Source: Candidatus Leptofilum proximum (GTDB lineage Bacteria; Chloroflexota; Anaerolineae; Promineifilales; Promineifilaceae). From it: a DNA stretch of 64,000 nucleotides. The number at the start of each line of letters is the position of its first letter. The stretch's first letter is position 1. A program made the translations under genes and the position numbers. The notes under the pieces are model-generated. The model had not been told where the DNA came from, ran no database searches, and saw only the letters and a list, made by a program, of their open reading frames with translations. This document shows positions 33,304 through 42,888 of the stretch, in pieces. The stretch lies in assembly GCA_016710325.1 (NCBI GenBank), contig JADJXK010000002.1, positions 4,340,001-4,404,000 of the forward strand. The letters are read 5' to 3'.

Positions 33304-34029
33304 TTAAGGCACCTTATTGATAACCATGTAAAAGCGATTGGTCCGGGGGGTGGGGGCTGTGGTGAGGGCAATCGGGTGGAAGAGGGCCATACCAGAAAAT
33401 TGGTTGTACAAATTTGTCAGCGCGGCCAGGAGGCGGGGCTGCTGGTGGGCATGCACGGCGCGGGCGAAGCTGTGCCCCTGCCAGGTGAAGTCCCCGGCGT
33501 AGAAGAACTGGGTGGGAAACGGCCGTAGCGCCTCGGCAAACTGGTTCAACTGTTCTGAGCTGGGCAGGCCAAACGCTACGTGCTCACTGAGGTACCGGTG
33601 AGGATGCCCTAATGCCTGCCGGTACAACTCATTGAGAGTTTTTTCTAGCTGGATATGTTCCGATGAGCCAAAGGGGGCGGCAACCACCACGATTTTTTTA
33701 CTCACGCGTAGGCATTCCTGGATGAACGGCAGGCGAGTCTTACTGGGTAGATGCTCTAGCGTGTCGAGGTTTACCACGGCATCGAAGCTGCTGTCGGCAA
33801 ATGGCAGCTGGCCGCCATCGCCCAGCAGGTGGCCAGTGCCATCGGGGTTAATAGAGATGGTGGGGTAAGGTAAGAAGCGCTCCAGCAGCTCCTTGCGCCC
33901 GCCGACGTCCAGAACAGTTTGCTGGAGATGGCTGCCCAGCGCTTTTTGCAGCAGTTGGCTGACCACGCTGTGCCGTTCGTACAAATCATAGGGGGCCAGG
34001 CGATTGATGAAGGAGACAATAAGGTTCAC
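33304..34029 (-). CDS. Class I SAM-dependent methyltransferase
   Basis: 241 residues. A Rossmann methyltransferase core is visible: VLDVGGRKELLERF (motif I), LPFADSSFDAVVNLDTLEHL (motifs around the SAM adenine), and VSKKIVVVAAPFGSSEH. The substrate is probably a sugar or a glycolipid, judged by its neighbours. Its start overlaps the stop of the upstream GT4 gene by four bases, so it ends a coupled set of coiled-coil, GT4 and methyltransferase genes. Confidence 0.8.
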   Translation of the reverse strand: MNLIVSFINRLAPYDLYERHSVVSQLLQKALGSHLQQTVLDVGGRKELLERFLPYPTISINPDGTGHLLGDGGQLPFADSSFDAVVNLDTLEHLPSKTRLPFIQECLRVSKKIVVVAAPFGSSEHIQLEKTLNELYRQALGHPHRYLSEHVAFGLPSSEQLNQFAEALRPFPTQFFYAGDFTWQGHSFARAVHAHQQPRLLAALTNLYNQFSGMALFHPIALTTAPTPRTNRFYMVINKVP

Positions 34030-35084
34030 GGGTTGACTACCAGTTCAATGAGTGTGTGCATCTGTTCAAGCACGCGTTCCGGGGCAAATTTTTGGACTTG
34101 TTGCTGCTGCTGCCAAATAATTTTTTGTTTGAGGTCCGTATCAGTTTGAATTTGATGAATTAATTCGGCAATCACGTCGAACCGTTTTTGCTTGATGAGA
34201 ACGCCGGAACTGCCAAGAACTTCAGGAACGGCCGTACAATCATACGCTATTACAGGCAGATTAAAACGCATACTTTCTACCAGCGGAATGCCAAACCCTT
34301 CGTGTTCGCTCATGCTTATGTAAACATCGGCGGTTCGGTAGTAAGCGGCCAACGCTTCAAATGAAACATGACCCGTAAACGTAACCGCATCTTGCAGCTG
34401 AAAACGCTCTATGAGTTCTTTTAGCCACGCGGCATAAACAGGTACATATCGTCTTGCTCCGACCAAAAAAAGATGCGCCTGGGGGTCAATCTGCCGGTAT
34501 ACATACAGGACTTTAAGAATATCCTCGCACCGTTTGTTGGGAGCAATTCGCCCGACAAACAGCAGATTGGTTCCCGGCTTTTTTTGTACCCTGTGGTCTG
34601 GGGTTAGCTGCTGCAAAGTAGTGGGCATGATCAAGGGCAGGACATGGATGTTATGAAAGCCAGCTGCCTCTAGTGCCTGGGCGCTAAACTGGGAGTAGGT
34701 CAGCGTTAAACGGGCGCGTGTCGCAAACTGTTTCAGCTCGGCTTCGCCTCGCTGGCTTGCCTGCTGTAAGGTCCCACCTACGCCGGTGAAAAAGTGGGGT
34801 GGAGTGACGTTGTGGTAGCAAAAGATGAGCGGTACATCGAAGGTTTTAACCCAATCTGTGACCTCGTTAGCCAGGGCATAATGCAGAATGAGCAAGTCAT
34901 TTGCCTGGGATTTGTAGCTGCGCAACGGCCGTACCCGACTGCCCAAAGTGGGATCAACTTCACTGGCAAAAATGGTAGAGGCATAGCCCCAACTTTGTAG
35001 GGCATCCTGCAAAGCCAGGGCGTAGTCAGACACTGAGTAGCCGGGGCTGCTTTTGCCAATGACCTGGTGAATTGCCTGGCTCAT
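34026..35084 (-). CDS. Glycosyltransferase family 4 (module A)
   Basis: 352 residues. GT-B fold with an atypical start (MSQAIHQVIGKSSPGYSVSDYALAL), then FCYHNVTPPHFFTG, NLLFVGRIAPNKRCEDILKVLYVY and MSEHEGFGIPLVESM with the E-x7-E pair. It is clearly paralogous to the gene at 37706-38803, which shares the YHN-x-TPxH/MF, VGR-APNK and EGF-PL-ES segments in the same places. It overlaps the coiled-coil gene upstream and the methyltransferase downstream by four bases each. Confidence 0.86.
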   Translation of the reverse strand: MSQAIHQVIGKSSPGYSVSDYALALQDALQSWGYASTIFASEVDPTLGSRVRPLRSYKSQANDLLILHYALANEVTDWVKTFDVPLIFCYHNVTPPHFFTGVGGTLQQASQRGEAELKQFATRARLTLTYSQFSAQALEAAGFHNIHVLPLIMPTTLQQLTPDHRVQKKPGTNLLFVGRIAPNKRCEDILKVLYVYRQIDPQAHLFLVGARRYVPVYAAWLKELIERFQLQDAVTFTGHVSFEALAAYYRTADVYISMSEHEGFGIPLVESMRFNLPVIAYDCTAVPEVLGSSGVLIKQKRFDVIAELIHQIQTDTDLKQKIIWQQQQQVQKFAPERVLEQMHTLIELVVNP

Positions 35085-35557
35085 GACTGCTTTTGTTCCA
35101 GGGCCTCGATCCGCTGCTGCAGGTGGGTCATCTGTTCACGCAGTGCCTGAATTTCGCGGCCCTTTTCTTCGTCCAGGCTGGCCAGGCTGTTCACGGCCCG
35201 TAGCAGACGATCGTTAAAGATAATCTGCTTTTGGCCCAGCTTGTTGACATAAAACAGAGTTAGTTGGTGCAACGGCCGTTTCAACCGCGCTAAAAGTGAA
35301 TTATCTGACGTGGGAATGGCGGGCTCCAGCCAGATTTGGTCATACGCTTTCACCGCGTCCGCGATGGTTGCGTATACATTAGCGGTTGACGACGCTGCGG
35401 CACTTTCTGCGTTCAGGGCAAAACTTGGCCAGTCAGCGGGTAATTCGAGGCGGTGTGTTTGCAAGTTTGCGTGGATGCGATTGGCAAGATCGGTTTGGTT
35501 AACGGCCGTTTCTCCCAGTTCAAAAACCTGCCGAATGGCGTCATTATCTTTATTCAT
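35081..35557 (-). CDS. Small coiled-coil protein coupled to GT4 (module A)
   Basis: 158 residues, soluble. The middle has a basic amphipathic stretch LLARLKRPLHQLTLFYVNKLGQKQ followed by an F-N-D turn. The last 40 residues are a coiled coil (GREIQALREQM, LQQRIEALEQKQS). The amphipathic stretch resembles the KWYVRP...QQ segment of the protein at 38807 and the C-terminus of the GT2 at 41501. No enzyme motif is seen. It may tether or oligomerise the glycosyltransferase whose gene it overlaps by four bases. Confidence 0.65.
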   Translation of the reverse strand: MNKDNDAIRQVFELGETAVNQTDLANRIHANLQTHRLELPADWPSFALNAESAAASSTANVYATIADAVKAYDQIWLEPAIPTSDNSLLARLKRPLHQLTLFYVNKLGQKQIIFNDRLLRAVNSLASLDEEKGREIQALREQMTHLQQRIEALEQKQS

Positions 35558-35631
35558 TACACTCCAACCTGTTTACCTCTCCAGATCAACTTTTGAGTGG
35601 AGTTTGTCTCTGAACGGAGCAAAACAGTAGA

Positions 35632-37623
35632 TTATTTTATCGTGAACGGCAAATATACCTGGGTAATGTCGCCAACATATAGAAAGACAGGTATCGTCTT
35701 GGGGCTGCCTAAGACAGGCTGCCCATTGTTTGTTGCTGTGATGGTGATATTTCCCAGGTTATGCCATTGGTTTTGGGAGAATGCGGCCGTATTAATGGAA
35801 AATTGAACGGCATCGCTTTCATTCGCCATGAGAGCAGTACCTGATGAAATATCGGCCGTAACTGTACCGCCTGTGCCGCTGGTATTCAGCGACCAGTCCA
35901 GCTGTTCGCCGCCAATATTCTGGACTGTACCAAATGTTTTGGCAACTGAGCCGCTACCCACCGGATGATACACGCGCAGTTCGTTGGCAGAAAACCCAAG
36001 CCTTGGCGGCAAGAAAAGCCCTGTGTGCGCGGCATCGCGTTGAAACATTGGCCAGGGTAAAGAATGTGAATCCGGGGAGGTACTGTTAGTTTCGTCAAAA
36101 ATATAGATAGCTGCCTGACCGCCCGATGAGCTGGCAATCGCAGTTTCCAGAGAGCCATCACCGTCCAGATCATGCACAAGCGGTGTGTTCAAAATAATGC
36201 TGTTTGTTTTGCGGGAGGTATCGACAGAGCTGCTGCCATTGTGCTGCACCACAGACACAACATCTGTTTCAAGAGAGGTCAACACAATTTCCAGGTTGTT
36301 ATCTCCGTCCACATCCGCAACAACTGGCGGGTAGGGGTACGCAAAGGGAGTGTTCATTGGAAAACCTGGCAAGTTATTGCCACTGCCGTTCCAGGCATAA
36401 AGTGTACGGCAAAAGGGTGGGGCAGCTTTGCCACAGCCAATGATAACGTCTTGCGTTCCGTTGCCATCCAGGTCGGCAATCGCTGGTGAAGATGGCATTT
36501 TATCGGCCGTTGGGCGAGGCCACCCGCTTACAAGAGAGCCATCGGCATTCCAGGCATATACCTGGTGACCGTTTACATAGCCATCAAACAAGCCGGTACC
36601 AACAATTACTTCGAGTTCCCCATCCCCGTCAATATCACCCAGGGCCGGAGAGGATTCGATATTTTGTTGGGTAATCACTGGCCAACCGGGCACGAGGGTG
36701 CTGTCGCCATTAATCGCCCAAACGGTTGCCAGTGTATAGTCTGGAATATTGTAGATATCGGGGAAAGGGCCATTGAATGCATCTCCGTTCCAGGGCGGAC
36801 TGTTGGTGCCAATAATGATTTCATCGATTCCATCATTATCAATATCGCCAATGGCGGCAGAGGATTGGCCGCCTCTAAGAATAATATCGCCACTTTCACG
36901 CTGAATAGGCCAGCCGTTAACGACGCTGCCGTTATGATGAAAGGCGCGAATCCGCCTATCAAAAGCCATGGTGATGATTTCCAAATCACCATCTCCGTCG
37001 ATATCACCTAACGTTGGATCGGTACGAATGCCATCGCAAACGCCATCGGGGTCACGTGCGCCCACACCGGCGCCCATATCATCGGGCATGACAAATGGCC
37101 AACCAGATTTTACGGAGAAGGACCAGTTGGTTCCCGCTGAATTGGTGAGCTCATAGGCAATGACGGCTCCATTACGGTTTTCGCTGGGGTTGCTGCTGTT
37201 GGGTACTCCGCCTGTGGCCACGACGATTTCCAATTGGCCGTCATTATCAATGTCTCCAACCGCCGGGGAGGCTTCAATTTTACCTGAACCCTGGTTGCCA
37301 CAAACTTTGTTGGCGACGGTGTTTATGGCCAGGGCCGTTTGAACCTCCCATACTTTGTTCCAGGTGCTGCCATTGTAGGCAACAACATAAAGCATACCGT
37401 CGGAGGCACCAACGATGATTTCTTTACGGCCGTTTCCATTCAAATCTGCCGCTATTGGGGAGGAATGTGTAACCCGTGCTCCACCCAGTACAATTGTTGA
37501 GTTGCTGGGAGCTGCTGCCAATTTATGGGAACTACTTTGTCCAGTCGTTAGCTGGAGCAATATTCCTTGTAGCAGCAGTAGTAGGACAATTCCAATACGT
37601 AAATCTTTTTTTCCATTTCTCAC
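35632..37623 (-). CDS. Exported FG-GAP/VCBS repeat protein
   Basis: 663 residues. GTG start with a TAGGAG site eight bases upstream. A signal peptide (IGIVLLLLLQGILLQL) is followed by seven or so FG-GAP-like repeats with the calcium-loop pattern D-x-D-x-D-G, for example AVGDIDNDGQLEIVV, TLGDIDGDGDLEIIT, AIGDIDNDGIDEIII and ALGDIDGDGELEVIV. Together they form an integrin-alpha-like beta-propeller. A beta-sandwich domain closes the protein (about 545-655), and it ends VYLPFTIK. Such proteins bind ligands at the surface. It lies between two glycosyltransferase modules on the same strand, so it may recognise or organise the surface glycan; that is inference. Confidence 0.85.
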   Translation of the reverse strand: MRNGKKDLRIGIVLLLLLQGILLQLTTGQSSSHKLAAAPSNSTIVLGGARVTHSSPIAADLNGNGRKEIIVGASDGMLYVVAYNGSTWNKVWEVQTALAINTVANKVCGNQGSGKIEASPAVGDIDNDGQLEIVVATGGVPNSSNPSENRNGAVIAYELTNSAGTNWSFSVKSGWPFVMPDDMGAGVGARDPDGVCDGIRTDPTLGDIDGDGDLEIITMAFDRRIRAFHHNGSVVNGWPIQRESGDIILRGGQSSAAIGDIDNDGIDEIIIGTNSPPWNGDAFNGPFPDIYNIPDYTLATVWAINGDSTLVPGWPVITQQNIESSPALGDIDGDGELEVIVGTGLFDGYVNGHQVYAWNADGSLVSGWPRPTADKMPSSPAIADLDGNGTQDVIIGCGKAAPPFCRTLYAWNGSGNNLPGFPMNTPFAYPYPPVVADVDGDNNLEIVLTSLETDVVSVVQHNGSSSVDTSRKTNSIILNTPLVHDLDGDGSLETAIASSSGGQAAIYIFDETNSTSPDSHSLPWPMFQRDAAHTGLFLPPRLGFSANELRVYHPVGSGSVAKTFGTVQNIGGEQLDWSLNTSGTGGTVTADISSGTALMANESDAVQFSINTAAFSQNQWHNLGNITITATNNGQPVLGSPKTIPVFLYVGDITQVYLPFTIK

Positions 37624-37705
37624 AGTACAAGCTCCTAAAATGCGGAAGTTTCAGCTTTTCATTTTAGTTGAAATCTGTTTTTTACGTACGCGAGGAGCAT
37701 AGACT

Positions 37706-38803
37706 TTATGTACTTACTAATGGTATGGTTATGTCAAGCTTTTGCAGCGCCTCATGGAGACGAACTTCGACAACATCGGGCAAAAATGCCTGGAGCCGAA
37801 GCTTTTGCGTGTTAATGATTTGCTGCCGCAAAGCGTTGTCGGTAACCATGAGATGGGCCGTATGGGCAACCGCCAAATGATCCAGCGTGTTAAACAAGAT
37901 GCCCGACTGACCCATTGTTTCTGGGATAACCGTCGCATTGCGGGCCAGAATGGGTAACTCAAAAAACATCGATTCAATTAATGGCACACAAAATCCTTCA
38001 TGGCGACTTGCCGATAGAAAGAGGTGCGCATTTTGGTAGTAGGTTTTTAGCTGGCTGTTGGAAACGCGTCCAGAGAAAGAAACATAGTTTGTGAGATTGA
38101 GGGAGGCCACTAGCTCTTGCAGCGCCTGGACATAGGATTGAATACTTAACGATCCGACCAGGTACAGATGAGCCTGAGGATTCACATCGTTTTTGTATAC
38201 ATAGAAAAGGCGGATGACATCTTCGATTGCTTTGTTAGGGGCAACACGCCCTACCGAAAGCCAGTTTGTTTTACCCGGCTGTTTTAAGGCGGATTGAAGG
38301 TGAGTGTCAACTGGAAGATTTTGCCATTCATCAACAGGGAGAAAAATGGGGATAACGGCCGTTTTTACCGCATCAAAACCACTGGCCACCAGCTCCTGGC
38401 GGTTGAAATCTGAATCGCCCACAGCGAGATCGCACTCCTTCAGCGTTTGCAGCATCAGCCTGCCTAAGCGACAGTTCGTCTGGTTGTATTTATCCCATCC
38501 TGCAAACATATGTGCTGGCGTGATGTTGTGATACACAAGCATTCGCCGACAGCTTGCGGCGTGAAAATAGTAAGCGCTGGTATGAAAGATGCCATAATGG
38601 TAAATGAGCAGATCGCTTTTTTGATTGAGGTACGGCCGTAAATCCTCTATGAGTCTAACCTGCTCTTGAAGTTCATGGCTGGTATGTTGGGCATAGATAT
38701 AGCTTTCAAACCCCCATTTAGAAAGACGCTTGTCAATTTCCAGAATGTGGTTTGAGGTGGCATCACCTGGCGACATGCTGGGTACGAGTTGATGAATTCG
38801 CAT
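37706..38803 (-). CDS. Glycosyltransferase family 4 (module B)
   Basis: 365 residues. It starts MRIHQLVPSMSPGDATSNHILEI. Further segments are VYHNITPAHMFAGW, NWLSVGRVAPNKAIEDVIRLFYVY and SASRHEGFCVPLIESMFFELP with the E-x7-E pair. It is a paralogue of the GT4 at 34026. It starts three bases after the stop of the coiled-coil gene at 38807, so the gene pair order repeats that of module A. Confidence 0.86.
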   Translation of the reverse strand: MRIHQLVPSMSPGDATSNHILEIDKRLSKWGFESYIYAQHTSHELQEQVRLIEDLRPYLNQKSDLLIYHYGIFHTSAYYFHAASCRRMLVYHNITPAHMFAGWDKYNQTNCRLGRLMLQTLKECDLAVGDSDFNRQELVASGFDAVKTAVIPIFLPVDEWQNLPVDTHLQSALKQPGKTNWLSVGRVAPNKAIEDVIRLFYVYKNDVNPQAHLYLVGSLSIQSYVQALQELVASLNLTNYVSFSGRVSNSQLKTYYQNAHLFLSASRHEGFCVPLIESMFFELPILARNATVIPETMGQSGILFNTLDHLAVAHTAHLMVTDNALRQQIINTQKLRLQAFLPDVVEVRLHEALQKLDITIPLVST

Positions 38804-38806
38804 AAT

Positions 38807-39274
38807 TTATTTTTGCAGCGTATGGGAAGTGATGAGTGATTCCAACTGATTCACCTTCTCTTCCAGCTGGGAAATTGATTGCCTGTATTCTTTCAACAGG
38901 GCATCCATTTCTATCAAAATCAGAACCATTTGGCCGTTGATCGTGGATTGTTGGCGCATGATGGGGCGCACGTACCACTTGGTAGACATCCAGTTCCAGA
39001 GCTCGCGCAAGCGGACAATCCATGAGCCAATAATGGGTGTTTCAGAACTGAATTTGGGTTCTTCCAGTTGGTGCGTCATTATAAGATCAAGAAATAGTTC
39101 AGGGTTATCTGCCTGGCTGTTAACAGATGAAGAATGAATGGTTTCTGTGAAGCGTAGAGTTTCAGGACCGATTGCAGAAAAATCGGGGGATGTTTGATCT
39201 TTCATCCGTTCAGCAACAAGCTCCAGTATTTCTTCGGCATTGATAGTCGGATCTCGAATTTCAATCACGTTCAT
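38807..39274 (-). CDS. Small coiled-coil protein coupled to GT4 (module B)
   Basis: 155 residues. The start at 39274 has an AAAGG site and lies 46 bases after the upstream stop. The first half is acidic and probably flexible. A tryptophan-rich basic segment (VRLRELWNWMSTKWYVRP, then RQQSTINGQ) suggests membrane-surface contact. It is followed by a coiled coil (YRQSISQLEEKVNQLESLI). The same layout occurs in the protein at 35081 and at the C-terminus of the GT2 at 41501. No catalytic motif is seen. Confidence 0.65.
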   Translation of the reverse strand: MNVIEIRDPTINAEEILELVAERMKDQTSPDFSAIGPETLRFTETIHSSSVNSQADNPELFLDLIMTHQLEEPKFSSETPIIGSWIVRLRELWNWMSTKWYVRPIMRQQSTINGQMVLILIEMDALLKEYRQSISQLEEKVNQLESLITSHTLQK

Positions 39275-39320
39275 ATGATAGTGCCTTTCGCCTGTTTTAC
39301 TGGGCTGGTCTTGAGTCAAT

Positions 39321-41501
39321 CTATGGTCTAACAAGCTTGTAGACAATAAGCTCTATGTGCAGTTGTTCTAACTGATGCGGTATCCGATCGCTTGGCATTT
39401 CCATTTGCGGTACATCGATCGAGTAAGTAAATTGATATTCCTGCAGCCAGTTTTGCCAACTAGGTGGTGGTGTTTCTTGTGTGGCAACCCAGAATACATC
39501 CCTGTCGGAGGTTTGCCAGCTGGCAACGGCCGTTGCCAACACCGCATCTTCCTTCACTTCGTGCCGAATAGAAAAAACACTTTTATCAAACAAAAACCAC
39601 AAAGGCAAGCTAAACTGCTGCGCCGGAGTGCCTGTTTGAATGAGTAAAACGGCATCAGCCGGTAAATTTTGGGCAAAAGATTCAAGTTGTCCTGTTAAAC
39701 CATCGAACTCCACAACTCTGGCGATATGGCGAATGTGCTGAAAAAAGCCAGCCAATATCACCAGCAAAATTCCTGCGGCGACAATTCTTATTGGCCATCT
39801 GGCTGGCATCCAGCGGCTTTGGCGAAGGGACCACAAAAACCAAATGAGTGCGGCCATTGCCAGGAGAAAAGAGGGAAAAGCGATGGGCATAAAGCGGCGA
39901 ATGACCCAAAAATGGTCTGGGGAAGTGCCTGCACCCAAGAAGTAAAGTGGGGCCATGTTCCCGGCCAACAGAAACAGCGCCGCTCGTTTGCCTATGGTGT
40001 TTGCTTGGTAAACTAGCAGCAGTATCCCCAAAAAACCGATGATCAATCCTGCCCGCGTTAAATACAGCCGCGAAAGATGCACCGCCTGGGTAGCGCCGTT
40101 TAGTTCTGTTGTGACGAGAAATTGGGTGGGAACGGCCGTTCCCACCGTCACCACTAGCAGCCCTACCACAACCACTTGCGACCAGCGGCGTGGTGGCCCA
40201 ATCAGCTTTGCCAACAGGGGAGCCAGTTTGGGGCGCAGCCAGTACAACAGCCCCAGGCCAACCACCGGTACCAGTAAGGCGATGAGCAGCAAGAGCCAGT
40301 TAGCCGTAACAAAGCGCCCGATCCAGTCGGTGGGATAAGAGTAGCCGTCTGCCGCTGCTACCAGCCGCCCGGCCAGAAAAGCGGGCAGCAAATTCCGTAT
40401 AGCATGGTCCAAGAAATAAATAGTGGCGATGAAACTGGCATGAACCAATGCTTGAACACTTAAAAGAAGGTAGGCACCCATGCCCCACCAGTAAGCCGGT
40501 TTAAACCGGTCCCGCAGCCAAAAGTAAAGAAAAAGAGCACCCGCAGTTACGGGAACCAGGACCGTGTCCAGTTTAGCTAAATGAAGCAAGCCGAAACAGC
40601 TGCCTGCTAAAACGGCCGTCACCCTTCCCTCTCCCTCCAACATCAAAATCAGGGCAAACAGCCCGCCCCAAAAGAAAACCTGTACCATCATTTCGGCCGT
40701 GGGATAACCCATAAACCAGACCTGCGTCACGCTAAACGTTAGGAGCACCAAGGTGAGCAACCCGGTTGACTGCCCCCAAACTCGCGCTGTTGTCACATAA
40801 ATAGCCAGGCTGCCCAACAGGGCCAAAAACAGCGTGGCATACAGTGCCGTAGAAATGCCGCCCACCGCGAAGAAAAAGGCCATCAGCGCAGGATACAGGT
40901 GAAAGGCATGTGGCAGGTAAACACCCTCATCCAAATCCCGAATCGTCAGGCCGCTCATGCGCTGGCCTTCACTCCAGGGGCCAGGGAAACCGGCCTGGTA
41001 GGTGCGTGTTTCGGGCCAGACCAGCGCGGTGCGTGACTCCGGTGGAAGCGACTCTATCTCTGGTTCAACCACAATAATGCCACCCGTTTTGGCAATGTGG
41101 ATGGCTGTGTTGACATAAACCCCGTGATCCCGTCCCCCGATGATGTATTCAGACGGCCGTCCAGAAAGCACCACACTAACTAACAGCAACGCACCCACGA
41201 TGCCGTCCTGCCAATGCCAGGTCAGACCAGAAAATGTTTGCCAAAAAGGCCCCTGCCACACAGCCTGGCCAATCACCAAACCGCCAGGAAAAAGAATTAA
41301 ACCCAGCAGCACAGGGAGCGAAAAAAGTGAGAACTCTGCCAATGTTAAGCTCAACCAGCTGACCACGGCCGTTCCTGCCAACAGGCAAATGAACAGGCTT
41401 TCCAGACCAGATAGTCTTATGCTCTTGGCAAGAAGCAGCCAGACCGCAAGGCCAGGCAGCAAAATGATCAAAAAAATGAGGAGGAGGGGCAAAAAATTCA
41501 C
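39321..41501 (-). CDS. Large polytopic membrane protein, GT-C glycosyltransferase-like
   Basis: 726 residues with about sixteen membrane spans, and a soluble C-terminal part of about 120 residues. An acidic loop early in the protein (IIGGRDHGVYVNTAIHIAK) and PHAFHLYPALMAFFFAVGG are the kind of segments seen in PMT/ArnT-type GT-C enzymes that use polyprenyl-phosphate sugars. Assignment to a named family is not secure. The start is GTG at 41501 and forms a TAGTG overlap with the stop of the upstream GT2 gene. Confidence 0.7.
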   Translation of the reverse strand: MNFLPLLLIFLIILLPGLAVWLLLAKSIRLSGLESLFICLLAGTAVVSWLSLTLAEFSLFSLPVLLGLILFPGGLVIGQAVWQGPFWQTFSGLTWHWQDGIVGALLLVSVVLSGRPSEYIIGGRDHGVYVNTAIHIAKTGGIIVVEPEIESLPPESRTALVWPETRTYQAGFPGPWSEGQRMSGLTIRDLDEGVYLPHAFHLYPALMAFFFAVGGISTALYATLFLALLGSLAIYVTTARVWGQSTGLLTLVLLTFSVTQVWFMGYPTAEMMVQVFFWGGLFALILMLEGEGRVTAVLAGSCFGLLHLAKLDTVLVPVTAGALFLYFWLRDRFKPAYWWGMGAYLLLSVQALVHASFIATIYFLDHAIRNLLPAFLAGRLVAAADGYSYPTDWIGRFVTANWLLLLIALLVPVVGLGLLYWLRPKLAPLLAKLIGPPRRWSQVVVVGLLVVTVGTAVPTQFLVTTELNGATQAVHLSRLYLTRAGLIIGFLGILLLVYQANTIGKRAALFLLAGNMAPLYFLGAGTSPDHFWVIRRFMPIAFPSFLLAMAALIWFLWSLRQSRWMPARWPIRIVAAGILLVILAGFFQHIRHIARVVEFDGLTGQLESFAQNLPADAVLLIQTGTPAQQFSLPLWFLFDKSVFSIRHEVKEDAVLATAVASWQTSDRDVFWVATQETPPPSWQNWLQEYQFTYSIDVPQMEMPSDRIPHQLEQLHIELIVYKLVRP

Positions 41502-42817
41502 TATGGTCGATTGTTTTCGGTGTCAGTTTGGTCTAACTGCTGTTTGATCTGCATCAGTTCTGTTTCAAGATGTTTTAAAGATGCCTGGGCAGGCAAAAGT
41601 GTCGCCAACAAATGCTCGATCTCCATTGCCTGAGAGCGCCCCTGGGTTTCAAGTCGCTCGATCTGGCGCAGCAAAAATTGGTTGTATAGTGTCTGCTGCT
41701 GCCGCAAACGGCGAACCAGCCACTTAGCAGCAACATTGCTCCATGCCTGCCTGAAGCTGGCAATCAACATGCCAAACCCCTGTCTAGACCTGGTAAAAGA
41801 AAATTCTTCGAGCTCTGGTGGCGGACTCTCTGCACTGGCGCGTGCCTGTACGGCCGCTTCTCGCAACTGCAACAGCGCCTTTTGAACGGCCGTTAACTGT
41901 TCAGCGCCAATGTCTGCGGGCAGAATCTTGGGAGCCGCAATCGCTATTTCCAGACAAGCCAGCCGCACCGCATCGACATCCGGGAACAGATGATGGGTAT
42001 TCAGGTAAGCTGTTTCGGCTGGAACAAACGCCTGGAAAAATTGATCCAGGGAATAATGCTTGAGCACAAAGCGGTACCGGTTGCGGTGCCGGGTTTGCAG
42101 CATGGCATCCTGCACTTTGCGCATAGACGCAGATTCATTGTGAATGGCAACGGCCTTTGTTGCCACTACGACGCGATAGCCTGCTGCCCTGGCCCGGTAA
42201 CAGTAATCCACTTCTTCGTAATAAAACGGATGAAAGCTCTCGTCCAGCAGGCCAATTTCTGCCTGGACTTTCTGGTGAACGGCAAGGGCAGCCCCGGTAA
42301 CGTATGGCACTTCCTGCACCGCAGGCAGTTCCGAAACGTCTGGTTCTTTGTAGTGAAAATGGCGGCTGTGTGCCAGGGGATAAGTTAGCTCGGCGCCTAA
42401 ATGCTGGATGGTGCCGTCGGGGTAGAGCAGTTTGCAGCCAACGATGCCGATTTGGGGATCCTGGTGGAACGGCCGTATCAATTCCGCCAACCAGTTGGGC
42501 TGCACCAACACATCGTTATTCAGCAGCACCACCACGTCGGCCTGAATCTGGCGCAGCCCGGCATTGATGCCCCGGCTAAAGCCCAGATTTTCTTTGTTTT
42601 GAATCAACTGCACCCGTGGAAATCGCTCTCGGACAAACCTTGCCGAGTCGTCACTAGAGCCATTGTCTACGACCACGACTTCATAGTTGGCGTAGGTTTG
42701 GTTGAGCATCAGGGGCAGACAGGTTTGTAGCAGAGAACGGCCGTTCCAGTTCAAAATCAAAACTGCAACTGAGGGTTCGTTTGGCACACTGCTGGCTGGT
42801 GGTTGGCCCGTTTCCAT
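41501..42817 (-). CDS. Glycosyltransferase family 2 with C-terminal coiled-coil tail
   Basis: 438 residues. The GT-A domain (about 15-270) has VAVLILNWNGRSLLQTCL, VVVVDNGSSDDSAR, VVLLNNDVLVQ and HPFYYEEVDYCYRAR, matching rhamnosyltransferase-type GT2 enzymes. The final 90 residues hold FRQAWSNVAAKWLVRRLRQQQ and a heptad-rich coiled coil. This tail is the same kind of segment encoded separately by the small genes at 35081 and 38807, so here the helper is fused to the enzyme. Confidence 0.85.
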   Translation of the reverse strand: METGQPPASSVPNEPSVAVLILNWNGRSLLQTCLPLMLNQTYANYEVVVVDNGSSDDSARFVRERFPRVQLIQNKENLGFSRGINAGLRQIQADVVVLLNNDVLVQPNWLAELIRPFHQDPQIGIVGCKLLYPDGTIQHLGAELTYPLAHSRHFHYKEPDVSELPAVQEVPYVTGAALAVHQKVQAEIGLLDESFHPFYYEEVDYCYRARAAGYRVVVATKAVAIHNESASMRKVQDAMLQTRHRNRYRFVLKHYSLDQFFQAFVPAETAYLNTHHLFPDVDAVRLACLEIAIAAPKILPADIGAEQLTAVQKALLQLREAAVQARASAESPPPELEEFSFTRSRQGFGMLIASFRQAWSNVAAKWLVRRLRQQQTLYNQFLLRQIERLETQGRSQAMEIEHLLATLLPAQASLKHLETELMQIKQQLDQTDTENNRP

Positions 42818-42845
42818 TGGTCTCTTCCCAGAAAAATTTGGAGAA

Positions 42846-42888
42846 GTTTACCATCAACCATTTACCATTAACAATCAACCATTTTTTA
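42846..42888. repeat. Short ACCATTTACC-type repeats upstream of the GT2 gene
   Basis: Imperfect units ACCATCA, ACCATTT, ACCATTA and AATCAACC lie in tandem. They run up to the stop of the minus-strand gene ending at 42886. Confidence 0.5.
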
